A stretch of 33,465 nucleotides of DNA from Clostridia bacterium. Lineage in GTDB: Bacteria; Bacillota; Clostridia; Oscillospirales; CAG-272. Positions 8,583-17,237 of the stretch are shown here, piece by piece (within the stretch, counting starts at the first letter, position 1; each line of letters starts with the position of its first letter). The notes below the pieces were generated by a model. The model did no database searches, had not been told where the DNA came from, and saw only the letters and a program-made list of their open reading frames with translations. The DNA lies in assembly GCA_017451545.1 (NCBI GenBank), contig JAFTOB010000167.1:1-33465 (forward strand). Reading direction: 5' to 3'. A program made the position numbers and the translations under genes.

Positions 8583-11399
8583 ATGAAAAAGCTTCGTGTG
8601 TTGCTTGTCGTTATGTGCCTTGTTACCCTGTGCCTGTTCTGCCTGAGCGCTTGCGGGTCGTCGGGAATTGAGAAGCCCTCGGGCTTCCGCCTCGACGTGG
8701 ATACGCAGACCCTTCATTGGGACAAGGTTCCGGGCGCTACGGCGTATACGGTAACTATAGGCGACAAGGTAAAAACAACAAAATCAAATTATTTTTCTCT
8801 GGAAAGTCTGGAGCCCGGCGAATATAAGATCGAGATCGTTGCTCTCGGCGACGGCCAGACGACGGAAGATTCGGCTCCTGCCGAGTACGATTTTATCAGA
8901 GAGACCGAATCGGGCCTGCTTTATAAGCTGATCAACAATAATACTGAGTATCAGCTGGCAGGTATCGGAAGTGCTACGGGAGACGTCGTAATGGAGGACG
9001 AGTTCCGCGGCAAGCCGGTCACCTCCATCGCACCCTCTGCGGTGGCCAATAACAGCACCATCACCTCCTTCACGGTGGGAAATCTGATTACCGAGATCCC
9101 TGCAAAGGCGTTTTATAACTGCAGCGCGTTAGTTTCGGTAAATATTCCCGACAACGTGAAGACCATCGGTACGAAGGCCTTCCAGAGCTGTAAGGCACTG
9201 GAGAGCATCACCATCCCCGAGACGGTTACGGAGATCAGCGATTATTGCTTCTCCTACTGCCGCGCACTGAAGAGCGTCGCGCTGGGCTCGGGGGTTACCA
9301 AAATAGGTGATTACGCATTCTCCGACTGCTCGGCTCTCGAGAGGATCGATATCCCCGATGCGACGGTAACTATCGGAGAGTATGCGTACTCAAGCTGTGA
9401 GAGCGCAAAGCAGCTCAATATGGGCAAGTCGGTGGAGCGAATCGGCTCTTACTCTTTTTATTCCTGCAAGCTCATCGACAAGGTCGATTTCAGCGATAAG
9501 ACCGAGTATATCGGTGAGAACGCCTTCGAGTATTGCATCGGCCTGACTGAGATAGCTCTCCCCGATGCGCTTACCGAGCTCAGCCGGGGCGCTTTCACCT
9601 TCTGTGAAAACCTGGCGATCGTCACTATGGGCGAAAACGTTGAGTCCATCGGACGCAACGTCTTCCTCGACACCGCATTTCTCAACAATGCAACAGAGGA
9701 TATCGTTTACCTCAGCAACTGGATAATCGTTTGCACGAACCCCGAGATCAACACCATCAACGGTGACGTTATCGTCGAGCCCGGTGTTGTCGGAGTGGCC
9801 GATTATGCCTTTGCCGGTTGCACGGAATTCACCGGAATAACCCTCAACGATATCAAATACGTAGGAAACTACGCATTTTACAAATGTGACAGCCTGATGC
9901 AGGTCAAGCTTGGCCCCAACGCCCTGCGCATCGGAGATGCAGCCTTTGCCCGCAGCCCCCAACTCTCGACCGTGCTCATCAATAATACGTCTCTGACCCA
10001 CATAGGCAGCTTCGCCTTCGACGGCTGTAATATAAGTAAGATCGTCCTGCCCGAGACCGTTGAATACATCGGAAGCCAGGCCTTTAACGGCAATAAGCTC
10101 AAGGCAGAGGTGGACGGAGTTATTTATGCGGACGATTGGGTGGTCGGTGTAACAAGCACCGGCGTCAACAACGTAACGATCAAGCGCGGTACCGTCGGTA
10201 TAGCCAACTACAGCTTCTACGGCTGTGAGGCCATCCAGAACGTGTCCATGCCCGATTCGCTGAAATATATCGGACGCGGTGCATTTTTGACCTGCACCCA
10301 GATATATATTTCCGAATTTCCCACGGGTCTTGAGAGAATAGAGGACTACGCGTTCTACGGTTGCGTGCTCTCCATATACGGCGAGGATTATAATCTCGTT
10401 CTCCCCGAGGGACTTCAGTATATCGGACGCTCCGCCTTCTATCAGAATAACATCCTCGGCATCACCATCCCCGGAAGCTGTAAGTACGTGGGTGACTATG
10501 CATTCTTCTCCTGCACCGATATGTGGGGATACCTGCTCGATACCAAGCCCGAGGACGGTATTCCAGCAGATACTCATAACAGACTCGTCATCGGTGACGG
10601 CGTCGAATACATTGGCACACGCGCCTTCTTCAAGTGCTCTGAACTGACCGAAGCCGTGATCCCCGACAGCGTGACCGAAATGGGCATACGCGCTTTCTAC
10701 GGCTGTGAGTCATTGAGAAGCGTTACCGTGGGCACGGGTCTCAAGGATCTTCCCGATTACACCTTCTGCGGATGTAAGTCGCTGACAAGCGTGACTCTTG
10801 CCGATACGGCAAGATCGGTGGGCTTTGCCGCCTTCCAGAACTGCGAGTCGCTGACCGACGTGTATCTTGGTAAGAGCCTTACCTCTATCGGTGATTACGC
10901 CTTCCGCGGCTGTGAAGCCCTGGAGCAGCTTCGAATTCCCACAACCGTTCTGAGTATCGGTGACTTTGCCCTGCGCGCAAATCTCGGCGCAACGGCCGAG
11001 CTTATTCCCGATTCGGTTACCGAGATGGGCCAGCACGCTATGTACGGAAACTCGAGAGTCACCGTCTACTGCGAGGCCGAAAAGGATCCCTCCGGCTGGC
11101 ATGGAAGATGGAACTCCTCCTTCCGCCCCGTTGTTTACGGATGCACTTTTTCCGAGGATAAGACCTACGTCGAGTCCTTTGTAAAGACCAAGAACAGCAT
11201 CGCAAACTTTGATGCCGTCAACGGCATTTCCGCGCCCGTTCGCACCGGTTATACCTTCTCGGGTTGGGCAACCGAGCAGGGCGGCGAGGTCGCATACTCC
11301 GCAGCCGATATAATGAACGCCCCCAACGGCACGACTCTTTACGCCGTATGGGAGATAGCAGAAATTATTGAACAAGAGGAAAATACAGAAAATGAGTAA
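8583..11399 (+). CDS. BspA-type leucine-rich-repeat lipoprotein
   Basis: This 938-aa surface protein starts at the ATG at 8583. A GTG at 8571 is in frame but would add four residues ahead of a normal signal peptide. The lipoprotein signal peptide is MKKLRVLLVVMCLV followed by a hydrophobic core and the lipobox LSAC. A fibronectin III-like domain (about 35-105) comes next, including LHWDKVPGATAYTVTI. More than 20 LRR_5 (BspA/TpLRR) repeats of about 23 residues follow, with the pattern I-x-x-x-A-F-x-x-C-x-x-L-x-x-V-x-I-P. The C-terminus (about 850-925) is a Listeria-Bacteroides/Flg_new-like repeat with GYTFSGWATEQGG and TTLYAVWE. It is anchored in the membrane and exposed outside, probably for adhesion or binding. 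It overlaps the next gene by 8 nt and is likely co-transcribed with the MoxR-vWA genes. Confidence 0.95.
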   Translation: MKKLRVLLVVMCLVTLCLFCLSACGSSGIEKPSGFRLDVDTQTLHWDKVPGATAYTVTIGDKVKTTKSNYFSLESLEPGEYKIEIVALGDGQTTEDSAPAEYDFIRETESGLLYKLINNNTEYQLAGIGSATGDVVMEDEFRGKPVTSIAPSAVANNSTITSFTVGNLITEIPAKAFYNCSALVSVNIPDNVKTIGTKAFQSCKALESITIPETVTEISDYCFSYCRALKSVALGSGVTKIGDYAFSDCSALERIDIPDATVTIGEYAYSSCESAKQLNMGKSVERIGSYSFYSCKLIDKVDFSDKTEYIGENAFEYCIGLTEIALPDALTELSRGAFTFCENLAIVTMGENVESIGRNVFLDTAFLNNATEDIVYLSNWIIVCTNPEINTINGDVIVEPGVVGVADYAFAGCTEFTGITLNDIKYVGNYAFYKCDSLMQVKLGPNALRIGDAAFARSPQLSTVLINNTSLTHIGSFAFDGCNISKIVLPETVEYIGSQAFNGNKLKAEVDGVIYADDWVVGVTSTGVNNVTIKRGTVGIANYSFYGCEAIQNVSMPDSLKYIGRGAFLTCTQIYISEFPTGLERIEDYAFYGCVLSIYGEDYNLVLPEGLQYIGRSAFYQNNILGITIPGSCKYVGDYAFFSCTDMWGYLLDTKPEDGIPADTHNRLVIGDGVEYIGTRAFFKCSELTEAVIPDSVTEMGIRAFYGCESLRSVTVGTGLKDLPDYTFCGCKSLTSVTLADTARSVGFAAFQNCESLTDVYLGKSLTSIGDYAFRGCEALEQLRIPTTVLSIGDFALRANLGATAELIPDSVTEMGQHAMYGNSRVTVYCEAEKDPSGWHGRWNSSFRPVVYGCTFSEDKTYVESFVKTKNSIANFDAVNGISAPVRTGYTFSGWATEQGGEVAYSAADIMNAPNGTTLYAVWEIAEIIEQEENTENE

Positions 11400-14300
11400 G
11401 ACGTGCAAAATAGTATTGCTTCTTGGCCTCGTGCTTGCCGCAGTTCTCGCTGTGGCTTGCGCGGCAGGAATCGATGCTGTCAAATTCGAAAACAATCCGA
11501 GAACGGTTTACGTACGCGGTCAGGAGCTCGATTTTAACGAGACCGTGCTCGTCGCCGTGACCGGCGACAAGACCGAGAAGGTCTCCGCGAGCGAGATCAA
11601 GGTCAGCGGCTACGACAAGAACACTCTCGGTAAGCAGACCGTAACCTTTACCTATCAGGACGTAAGCACTACCCTTGATATCACCGTTATCCCCCGCATT
11701 GCGGTGGAGGGTGCGGTAAAGGATTACTTTATCGGAGACTCCTTTGACAAGTCGAAGGGACGTCTCGTCGTTGCCGACGACAGCGGCAAGACCACCACAG
11801 TTCCGATCAGCGACAGCCGTGTGACCGTCAGTGGATTTGATTCTACCGCCGCCGGATCGGAAAAGACGGTAACCGTTTCTTACGGCGATTACAGCGATAC
11901 CTTCACCGTGAACATTCATAACGCGGGAAGCGTAGAGCTCTCCGCCTCTCCCAAGAGAAGCACCTACAGCAGCCACGAGACCGTGTTCGATATTACGGGC
12001 GCATATTTCACCGTAAAATCCGAGGACGGTAGCCTTGAGAAGTTCGTTGAGCTCAACAAGGACATGATCTCGGGCTTTGATCCCTCCCTCGCCAAGGCAG
12101 AGAACCGAAAGGAGCCCTTGAAGCAGGTGGTTAAGATCTCGTATCTTGGCTATAGCTCTGATTTTGAGATCTACGTGACCTACAGCGGCGTATCCATGAT
12201 GAAGGACTGCGCAGCGCAGCTTTCCTCGGTCAGCGATCCCACCTCGGTGACCAAGGAGCAGGGAGACGCAGCGGTAGAGGCAATGAGAGCGTATTTCGAG
12301 CTGGTATCCAGCGAGAAGAGCCTTATTTCCACCAAGGAAAAGAATGCAGTCGCGAAGGTTGCCGCCGTTTACGGCTACGATTCCTTCAACGAAGCACTTG
12401 AAACCTTCTCGGCAACCTTCGGCCTTGTAAAGCAGATCTCCCTTGAGGATGACGATGAGGTGTACGGTATCTTTAATATCATAGCGGAAACCTACGAGAC
12501 CACCGTCAGCGACCTTGAGCGCCTCTATGATGAGGACGAGCCCTTCGTTATGCTTGGCGCTCTGCTCAGAGATATAGAGTCCGAGTTCGGTACTCTTGAG
12601 GTCAATGATTCTAAGACCGTGGATCAGTATATTGAGATCCTCAATACCGAGGAAGGACTTGAGACCGTTCGCGGCCTGCTCTCTCTTATGACAGAAATGT
12701 ACGGCTATCTGAAGGACGTCCCTGCAGATTGGACCGTCGAAGGCCTTGAAGCATATAGGGGCGAGATCAAGAACGCCGTTATATGCATTACCGATTCCGA
12801 CTATCAGCCTTACAGCTTCCTGCCTTATCTTCAGTTCTTTGATAAGGTTGACAAGTGGCGCGAGGGCGGAGATTATTTCAGAATAATCTACTCATACTAT
12901 CTGAAATACGATGCTGATAATGCCATCAGCGCGCTTTGGGAAAAGGTTCCGATGCCCGAGCCTCTCAACAGCTTCTACCTTATGCTCAGATACGGTCTCA
13001 GCTCCATTATGGATATGAGAGTCGGAACCGATACCAGCCCGTTTATGTACTACTATGACCAGGCTCAGAGGCTTCAGGATGAAATCGTAAACGGTGACGA
13101 TCAGCTTCTTAAGGATATATATGAGGAGTTTGGCTTTGCCGATAACGTGGATATAATCTTCCACATCGGTGACGACGAAAGAGTTAACGGTATCGCGTAC
13201 ATCTACCATGTTGCATCTCTTCTCGGAAATGAGGATTTTGAGGCCTTCATGGATAAGTACCTTCAGGTCATAGCCGATTATACCGCTAACGGCGGCCTGG
13301 ACTTTGGTTCTGCCGACGTACAGGCAGACGTTCGCGAGGTTCTTGAGACGTATATGCAGTTCACTCCTACTCAGCGTTATGCTATCCTTTGCACCATCAC
13401 CTGTGAGTACAGATATACCGAGATGGAGGATCTGGTCCTCAACTTTGAGAGAACCGATGAAGGAGAAATTGCCGCTTATAACTGGCTCGGCTATATGGCC
13501 CTCAACGCTTATGAGAATATGCTCACCGAGGAGGCCTTCGACCTCTTCTGCAAGCTCTTCCAAGCATCCGAAATGTACGGTCTGCGTTACCGCAACGAGG
13601 AGAAGTTTGAAAGCTTCAAGACCACGATGGCAGAGGCTATTGAGGATGCAAAGAAGCTGAAGGCCGAGGATATGGAGTCCTTCAAGTTTATGTATGACGA
13701 GCTCGTAGCTCTTTACGACGAGTGCATGAACCCGAAGAAGGTCGACGTTTCCGCATATCAGGACAAGATCGACGAGCTTCTCCGAATGATCAACGTCTAC
13801 TACGAGGTACTGACTTACTCGAACGGTGACGATCTCACCGAAACCGACAGACTGAACGCAGTCACCCTCCTTTTCGCGGTCAGCGAGCGCATCTTCACTC
13901 TTGAAGAGGATCTGCTGGCAGACGGAAATGAGAACGTTCGCTACGATTATCTGCACACTCTCTACACCTTCAACTACGAGGCCGAGGAGAACGTGCCGCG
14001 CACCCTTGATTACGTTATGGACGAGATCAGAGCCGCGCATAATATCACTCTCGTCAGAGCAACCGTTTCCGCTCTTGACGAAGAGGGTGAGGACGAAAGC
14101 TATAACGCCTACAGAGTGTATTATAGTTCGGGCCTCAGCGAGTTCTTCAACGAAGCCGTTGACTTTATGTACGCGGGCTTCAAGCAGGATCTGACGGGTC
14201 TTGACCGCATCTCGGCCCTCGAGCTGATGAATAAGCTCCGCACACTGGACGAGGATACTATCTTCGCATTCGTGGCACTCAGCGGCGGCGCGTATTATTA

Positions 14301-14571
14301 CGATGCGCTGGCAGGCTTCCTGGCATCCGATATGACGGCCGAGCAGCAGGATTTCGTTATGCTCCTGATGATCACCGAGGAGGTCTATAACGTGTGCTAC
14401 ACTCAGAATAACGACGTTACGGTACAGAACTTCATTACCTCCGCGGAATCTCTCCGCACCGCATACGAGGCCATCGCCGATAAGTCCGCTCTGGCTGACT
14501 TTGAGGAGATGTACAATTTCTACGCAGTAGAAAAGTACGAGGAGATAAAGGCCTCGGCAGAGGAAAAATAA
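11392..14571 (+). CDS. Bacterial Ig-like domain lipoprotein with long helical C-terminus
   Basis: This 1059-aa protein starts at the ATG at 11392, inside the last codons of the LRR gene, with AGAGGA about 11 nt upstream. The N-terminal signal sequence (residues 4-22) ends at Cys23 in AVAC, a plausible but not ideal lipobox. Three Big_3-like Ig repeats cover about 28-105, 106-182 and 185-270, each with the pattern K-V-S-G-Y/F-D then a K-x-V-x-V-x-Y strand. The remaining ~780 residues are acidic and helix-rich, with no motif I recognise. It is probably an extracellular, membrane-anchored partner of the preceding lipoprotein. The gene ends 10 nt before a strong terminator, so it closes the operon. 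Confidence 0.88.
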   Translation: MSKTCKIVLLLGLVLAAVLAVACAAGIDAVKFENNPRTVYVRGQELDFNETVLVAVTGDKTEKVSASEIKVSGYDKNTLGKQTVTFTYQDVSTTLDITVIPRIAVEGAVKDYFIGDSFDKSKGRLVVADDSGKTTTVPISDSRVTVSGFDSTAAGSEKTVTVSYGDYSDTFTVNIHNAGSVELSASPKRSTYSSHETVFDITGAYFTVKSEDGSLEKFVELNKDMISGFDPSLAKAENRKEPLKQVVKISYLGYSSDFEIYVTYSGVSMMKDCAAQLSSVSDPTSVTKEQGDAAVEAMRAYFELVSSEKSLISTKEKNAVAKVAAVYGYDSFNEALETFSATFGLVKQISLEDDDEVYGIFNIIAETYETTVSDLERLYDEDEPFVMLGALLRDIESEFGTLEVNDSKTVDQYIEILNTEEGLETVRGLLSLMTEMYGYLKDVPADWTVEGLEAYRGEIKNAVICITDSDYQPYSFLPYLQFFDKVDKWREGGDYFRIIYSYYLKYDADNAISALWEKVPMPEPLNSFYLMLRYGLSSIMDMRVGTDTSPFMYYYDQAQRLQDEIVNGDDQLLKDIYEEFGFADNVDIIFHIGDDERVNGIAYIYHVASLLGNEDFEAFMDKYLQVIADYTANGGLDFGSADVQADVREVLETYMQFTPTQRYAILCTITCEYRYTEMEDLVLNFERTDEGEIAAYNWLGYMALNAYENMLTEEAFDLFCKLFQASEMYGLRYRNEEKFESFKTTMAEAIEDAKKLKAEDMESFKFMYDELVALYDECMNPKKVDVSAYQDKIDELLRMINVYYEVLTYSNGDDLTETDRLNAVTLLFAVSERIFTLEEDLLADGNENVRYDYLHTLYTFNYEAEENVPRTLDYVMDEIRAAHNITLVRATVSALDEEGEDESYNAYRVYYSSGLSEFFNEAVDFMYAGFKQDLTGLDRISALELMNKLRTLDEDTIFAFVALSGGAYYYDALAGFLASDMTAEQQDFVMLLMITEEVYNVCYTQNNDVTVQNFITSAESLRTAYEAIADKSALADFEEMYNFYAVEKYEEIKASAEEK

Positions 14572-14581
14572 CGTAAAATCA

Positions 14582-14614
14582 ATCGCCCGACGGTTTTCCG
14601 TCGGGCGATATTTA
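14582..14614 (+). terminator. Intrinsic terminator of the MoxR-vWA-lipoprotein operon
   Basis: ATCGCCCGACGG (14582-14593) pairs perfectly with CCGTCGGGCGAT (14598-14609) around a TTTT loop, followed by ATTTATT. It lies 10 nt downstream of the lipoprotein stop and just before a new promoter. Confidence 0.9.
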
Positions 14615-14620
14615 TTAAAC

Positions 14621-14649
14621 TTGCAAAATGCGAGAATGTGTGCTATAAT
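14621..14649 (+). promoter_or_regulatory. Sigma-A promoter for the DUF1295 gene
   Basis: The -35 box is TTGCAA (14621-14626), with a 17-nt spacer and a perfect -10 box TATAAT (14644-14649). Transcription should start near 14656, giving a leader of about 20 nt. This also rules out the ATG at 14648 that overlaps the -10 box. Confidence 0.85.
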
Positions 14650-14677
14650 GGATAAAAAGAACAAACGGGAGAAGGAT

Positions 14678-15538
14678 ATGAACAGATTAAAGCAGAGCCG
14701 CGCGGCAAGCTTCATCGTCGTGGCGGCAGTTTACGTGATCGCGACCATAGTCGGCATCGCGACCTATTTGGCACTTGATACCGATTGGTGGCTGTCATTG
14801 CTTATAGCCGACGCGGTCGCCACCGTCGCAACCTTCGTATTCAGTGTGATTTTCGGCAATGCCTCGGTCTACGATCCCTATTGGAGCGTTCAGCCACCCG
14901 TGATCCTTGTGGCCTTCGCGGCAGTTCACGGCCTGAATCTTTTCGGCGTGCTGCTTATGATCGCTGTCTGCTATTGGGCTCTGCGCCTCACAGCCAATTG
15001 GGCCTACACCTTCGGAAACCTGACTCATCAGGATTGGCGATACACGATGCTCAAGGAAAAAACAGGCGTGTTTTATCCCGTCATCAACTTTGTCGGCATA
15101 CATATGGTGCCCACGTTGGTGGTCTACGGTTGCATCCTGCCCGCCGTTTACGCCGTGCGCGTGGGGCTTGACCCGAACGCGGCCTCGGTGGCCTTCCTCT
15201 GCCTCTCTGTGGGCGCGGCCACAATGCAGGGAATTGCCGATGTCGAAATGCACCGCTTTCGCAAGGATCGCGATGGCAGATTCATCCGCCGCGGACTTTG
15301 GAAATATTCGCGTCACCCCAATTATCTCGGCGAGATACTTATGTGGTGGGGCGTGGCGCTGGCCGTGGTCTGCGCCGACCCGACTGTCTGGTATCTGGCG
15401 GCGGGTGCGCTGGCGAATACCGTGCTCTTTTTCGCCGTCAGCATCCCTATGGCCGATGGCCGACAGTCCCGCAAGGAGGGCTTTGCCGAATACAAAAAAC
15501 AAACGAGAATGCTTTTGCCCATCATAAAAAGGAGTTAA
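14678..15538 (+). CDS. DUF1295 / steroid 5-alpha-reductase-like membrane protein
   Basis: This 286-aa integral membrane protein starts at the ATG at 14678, preceded by GGGAGAAGG. It has about seven hydrophobic helices. The conserved C-terminal block GLWKYSRHPNYLGE, followed by MWWG, and the later E-Y-K-K-Q-T-R-M-L-L-P-I segment are the signature of the DUF1295 family. That family is related to steroid 5-alpha reductases and isoprenylcysteine methyltransferases (NADPH- or SAM-binding C-terminus). The natural substrate in bacteria is unknown; a lipid or isoprenoid is likely. It has its own promoter and a weak terminator downstream. Confidence 0.93.
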   Translation: MNRLKQSRAASFIVVAAVYVIATIVGIATYLALDTDWWLSLLIADAVATVATFVFSVIFGNASVYDPYWSVQPPVILVAFAAVHGLNLFGVLLMIAVCYWALRLTANWAYTFGNLTHQDWRYTMLKEKTGVFYPVINFVGIHMVPTLVVYGCILPAVYAVRVGLDPNAASVAFLCLSVGAATMQGIADVEMHRFRKDRDGRFIRRGLWKYSRHPNYLGEILMWWGVALAVVCADPTVWYLAAGALANTVLFFAVSIPMADGRQSRKEGFAEYKKQTRMLLPIIKRS

Positions 15539-15564
15539 GCTTGAAAATAAATTTTCAAACTAAA

Positions 15565-15615
15565 GGTTTTGTGGCTTTCGACGGCTGAACACCGTCGATT
15601 TTGCTTCGCAAAACC
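15565..15615 (+). terminator. Weak terminator with alternative pairings, between DUF1295 and flavin reductase genes
   Basis: TCGACGG (15578-15584) pairs with CCGTCGA (15592-15598), followed by TTTT. Around it, GGTTTTG (15565-15571) can pair with CAAAACC (15609-15615). The same right arm can instead pair as TTTTGC (15599-15604) with GCAAAA (15608-15613). The two outer pairings exclude each other. Confidence 0.5.
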
Positions 15616-15630
15616 ACCCACAACTCCCAC

Positions 15631-15670
15631 AGAAAGGAAGGCTTTCGAAATCGAAAGCCATGGATTTATT
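15631..15670 (+). promoter_or_regulatory. Mini-hairpin leader element before the flavin reductase gene
   Basis: AGAAAGGAAG is followed by an 8-bp hairpin, GGCTTTCG (15640-15647) and CGAAAGCC (15652-15659), with loop AAAT; the start codon is 11 nt further on. This is the most perfect of the four copies in the window. An ATG at 15660 directly after the hairpin is out of frame with the gene. Confidence 0.5.
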
Positions 15671-16228
15671 ATGCGTAAAAATTTCGGAGCCAAGACCTGG
15701 CTTTATCCAATGCCCGTGCTCATCGTCGGCACCTATGACGAAAACGGAACCCCCAATGCCATGAACGCCGCGTGGGGCGGTATTTATGACACGGGACTCG
15801 TGATGGTCTGCCTTGCGGACGACCACAAAACCACCGAAAATATAAAGAAAAACGGTGCTTTCACCGTCAGCTTCGCCACGGGCAAGACCGTGATCCCCTG
15901 CGACTACGTGGGCATCGTGTCGGCAAACGATACGCCCGATAAGTTCGCCCGCGCGGGCTTCCACGCCACAAAGAGCGAGTTCGTCAACGCACCCATAATC
16001 GACGAGCTGCCCCTGACCGTTGAGTGCCGCCTCTTAAAATTCAACGAGGACGGCATCTGCATCGGCGGGATCGTCAACGTCTCGGCCGAGGATAGCATCC
16101 TCGACGAAAAGGGCAGGGTGGACGCTAAAAAGCTCGATCCCATCATTTACGACAGCTCCACACACGCATATTGGAGCTTCGGTGAAAAGGTGGGTCAGGC
16201 CTTCTCGGACGGCCTGAAGCTGAAATGA
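15671..16228 (+). CDS. Flavin reductase-like (FMN-binding split barrel) protein
   Basis: This 185-aa protein is of typical size for the flavin reductase-like domain family. The N-terminus MRKNFGAKTWLYPMPVLIVG, then the segments N-A-M-N-A-A-W-G-G and HKTTENIKKNGAFTVSFA, fit the FMN-binding split barrel found in many anaerobes. It is a cytoplasmic flavoprotein, probably an FMN-dependent oxidoreductase; its electron partner is not clear. The start rests on alignment to this family, because an upstream in-frame extension through the leader hairpin is not protein-like. The stop overlaps the next gene as ATGA, so it is coupled to the short-chain dehydrogenase. Confidence 0.92.
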   Translation: MRKNFGAKTWLYPMPVLIVGTYDENGTPNAMNAAWGGIYDTGLVMVCLADDHKTTENIKKNGAFTVSFATGKTVIPCDYVGIVSANDTPDKFARAGFHATKSEFVNAPIIDELPLTVECRLLKFNEDGICIGGIVNVSAEDSILDEKGRVDAKKLDPIIYDSSTHAYWSFGEKVGQAFSDGLKLK

Positions 16229-17016
16229 GGTCGGTACTCATAACCGGCGCGTACGGCGGTATGGGTCGCGCCACCGCCCTTGAGCTGCGAGCGCGCGGCT
16301 TTCGCGTTTTCGCCGTAGACAGGAAGGTCGCCGAGCCCGAGGAAAATATAATTCCCGTCGAGGCCGACCTGACCGATGAGAGCGGCGTCAAGGCCGCCTT
16401 CCGGAGAGTCGCAGAGCAGACCGACAGCCTCTACGCCATTCTACACTTTGCGGGCATCTATATGCTGGACTCGCTGGTGGAAATGGATGACGAGGCCTTC
16501 CGCCGCATCCTCGACGTCAATCTCCGCGCCGCGTTTCTGGTCAATAAGACCTTTATGCCCCTCCTCGGTCGGGGAAGTCGCATACTCATTACCACAAGCG
16601 AGCTGGCACCGCTGGATCCGCTGCCCTTTACAGGCATTTACGCCGTCACCAAGGCCGCCCTTGATAAATACGCCTATTCGCTCCGAATGGAGCTCCAGCT
16701 CCTCGGCGTTGGCGTCTCGGTGCTCCGCGCGGGTGCGGTAGATACGGGAATGCTCGGCGCGTCCACCGACGCGCTGGATCGCTTTTGCGAAAAGACCGAG
16801 CTTTATACCTGCAATGCCGACCGCTTCAAGCGCATTGTCGATCGGGTGGAGGCGAGACGTATTAAGCCCGAGCGGCTGGCGAGGAAGGCCGCAGGGATCG
16901 TCACGAAAAAGAAGCCCAAATTCGCCTATAAGATCAACCGCAACCCGCTGCTTCTGATGCTGAATATCCTCCCCAAACGCCTCCAGCTCTTCGCCATCCG
17001 AACCGTGCTGAAATAA
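16225..17016 (+). CDS. Short-chain dehydrogenase/reductase (SDR)
   Basis: This 263-aa protein overlaps the flavin reductase gene by 4 nt. The NAD(P)-binding motif TGAYGGMG lies at residues 7-14, the catalytic Ser lies in ITTSE, and the YxxxK pair is Y139 and K143 in YAVTK. The NAG motif of classical SDRs is FAG here. The C-terminal ~80 residues are basic and end in a hydrophobic helix, which may touch the membrane. It is a cytoplasmic NAD(P)-dependent oxidoreductase. The substrate is not predictable, though pairing with a flavoprotein suggests a small redox pathway. Confidence 0.94.
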   Translation: MRSVLITGAYGGMGRATALELRARGFRVFAVDRKVAEPEENIIPVEADLTDESGVKAAFRRVAEQTDSLYAILHFAGIYMLDSLVEMDDEAFRRILDVNLRAAFLVNKTFMPLLGRGSRILITTSELAPLDPLPFTGIYAVTKAALDKYAYSLRMELQLLGVGVSVLRAGAVDTGMLGASTDALDRFCEKTELYTCNADRFKRIVDRVEARRIKPERLARKAAGIVTKKKPKFAYKINRNPLLLMLNILPKRLQLFAIRTVLK

Positions 17017-17092
17017 AAGGCGTCAAAGCCGTTGATGCTTTTTGCGAAGCTGAGGGCCTAATGGATCGAGTAGCAAGTAAAAAAGGAAATTT

Positions 17093-17237
17093 AGCGCGAA
17101 AGCCCACTTGATGTTGTTGGCGGTTTTCCTGTTCACCCAAGGCAAAAACGCTTTCGGATCAAAGATCCGATCCGCGATGTGTCCGCGTTTTTAGGTAGAT
17201 GTTTGTGCCGCCGCAAGGCGGCGGAATGGAGATTAAA
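17093..17237 (+). promoter_or_regulatory. Structured leader, copy A (before M50 protease)
   Basis: This is homologous to the leader at 31321-31464. The core at 17129-17175 is nearly identical in both. AAAAACGC (17144-17151) pairs with GCGTTTTT (17185-17192), enclosing a perfect 7-bp hairpin TCGGATC/GATCCGA (17154-17170); the closing arm ends in five T residues. Downstream, GCCGCC (17207-17212) and GGCGGC (17217-17222) form a hairpin with a GCAA tetraloop (GNRA type), followed by TGGAG and the start codon. It could be an attenuator or a dispersed structured repeat. I see no convincing promoter directly upstream; the best is a weak TTGATG-18-CCTAAT at 17033-17062. Confidence 0.6.

Noticed and set aside
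14648..14677. ATG at 14648 as start of the DUF1295 gene
   Set aside because: It overlaps the -10 box TATAAT, upstream of the expected transcription start; the ATG at 14678 has a proper ribosome site.
17093..17237. Leader A as a transposon-derived MITE
   Set aside because: No terminal inverted repeats or target-site duplications are visible around copies A or B, and both end precisely at a start codon, which fits a leader better than an inserted element.
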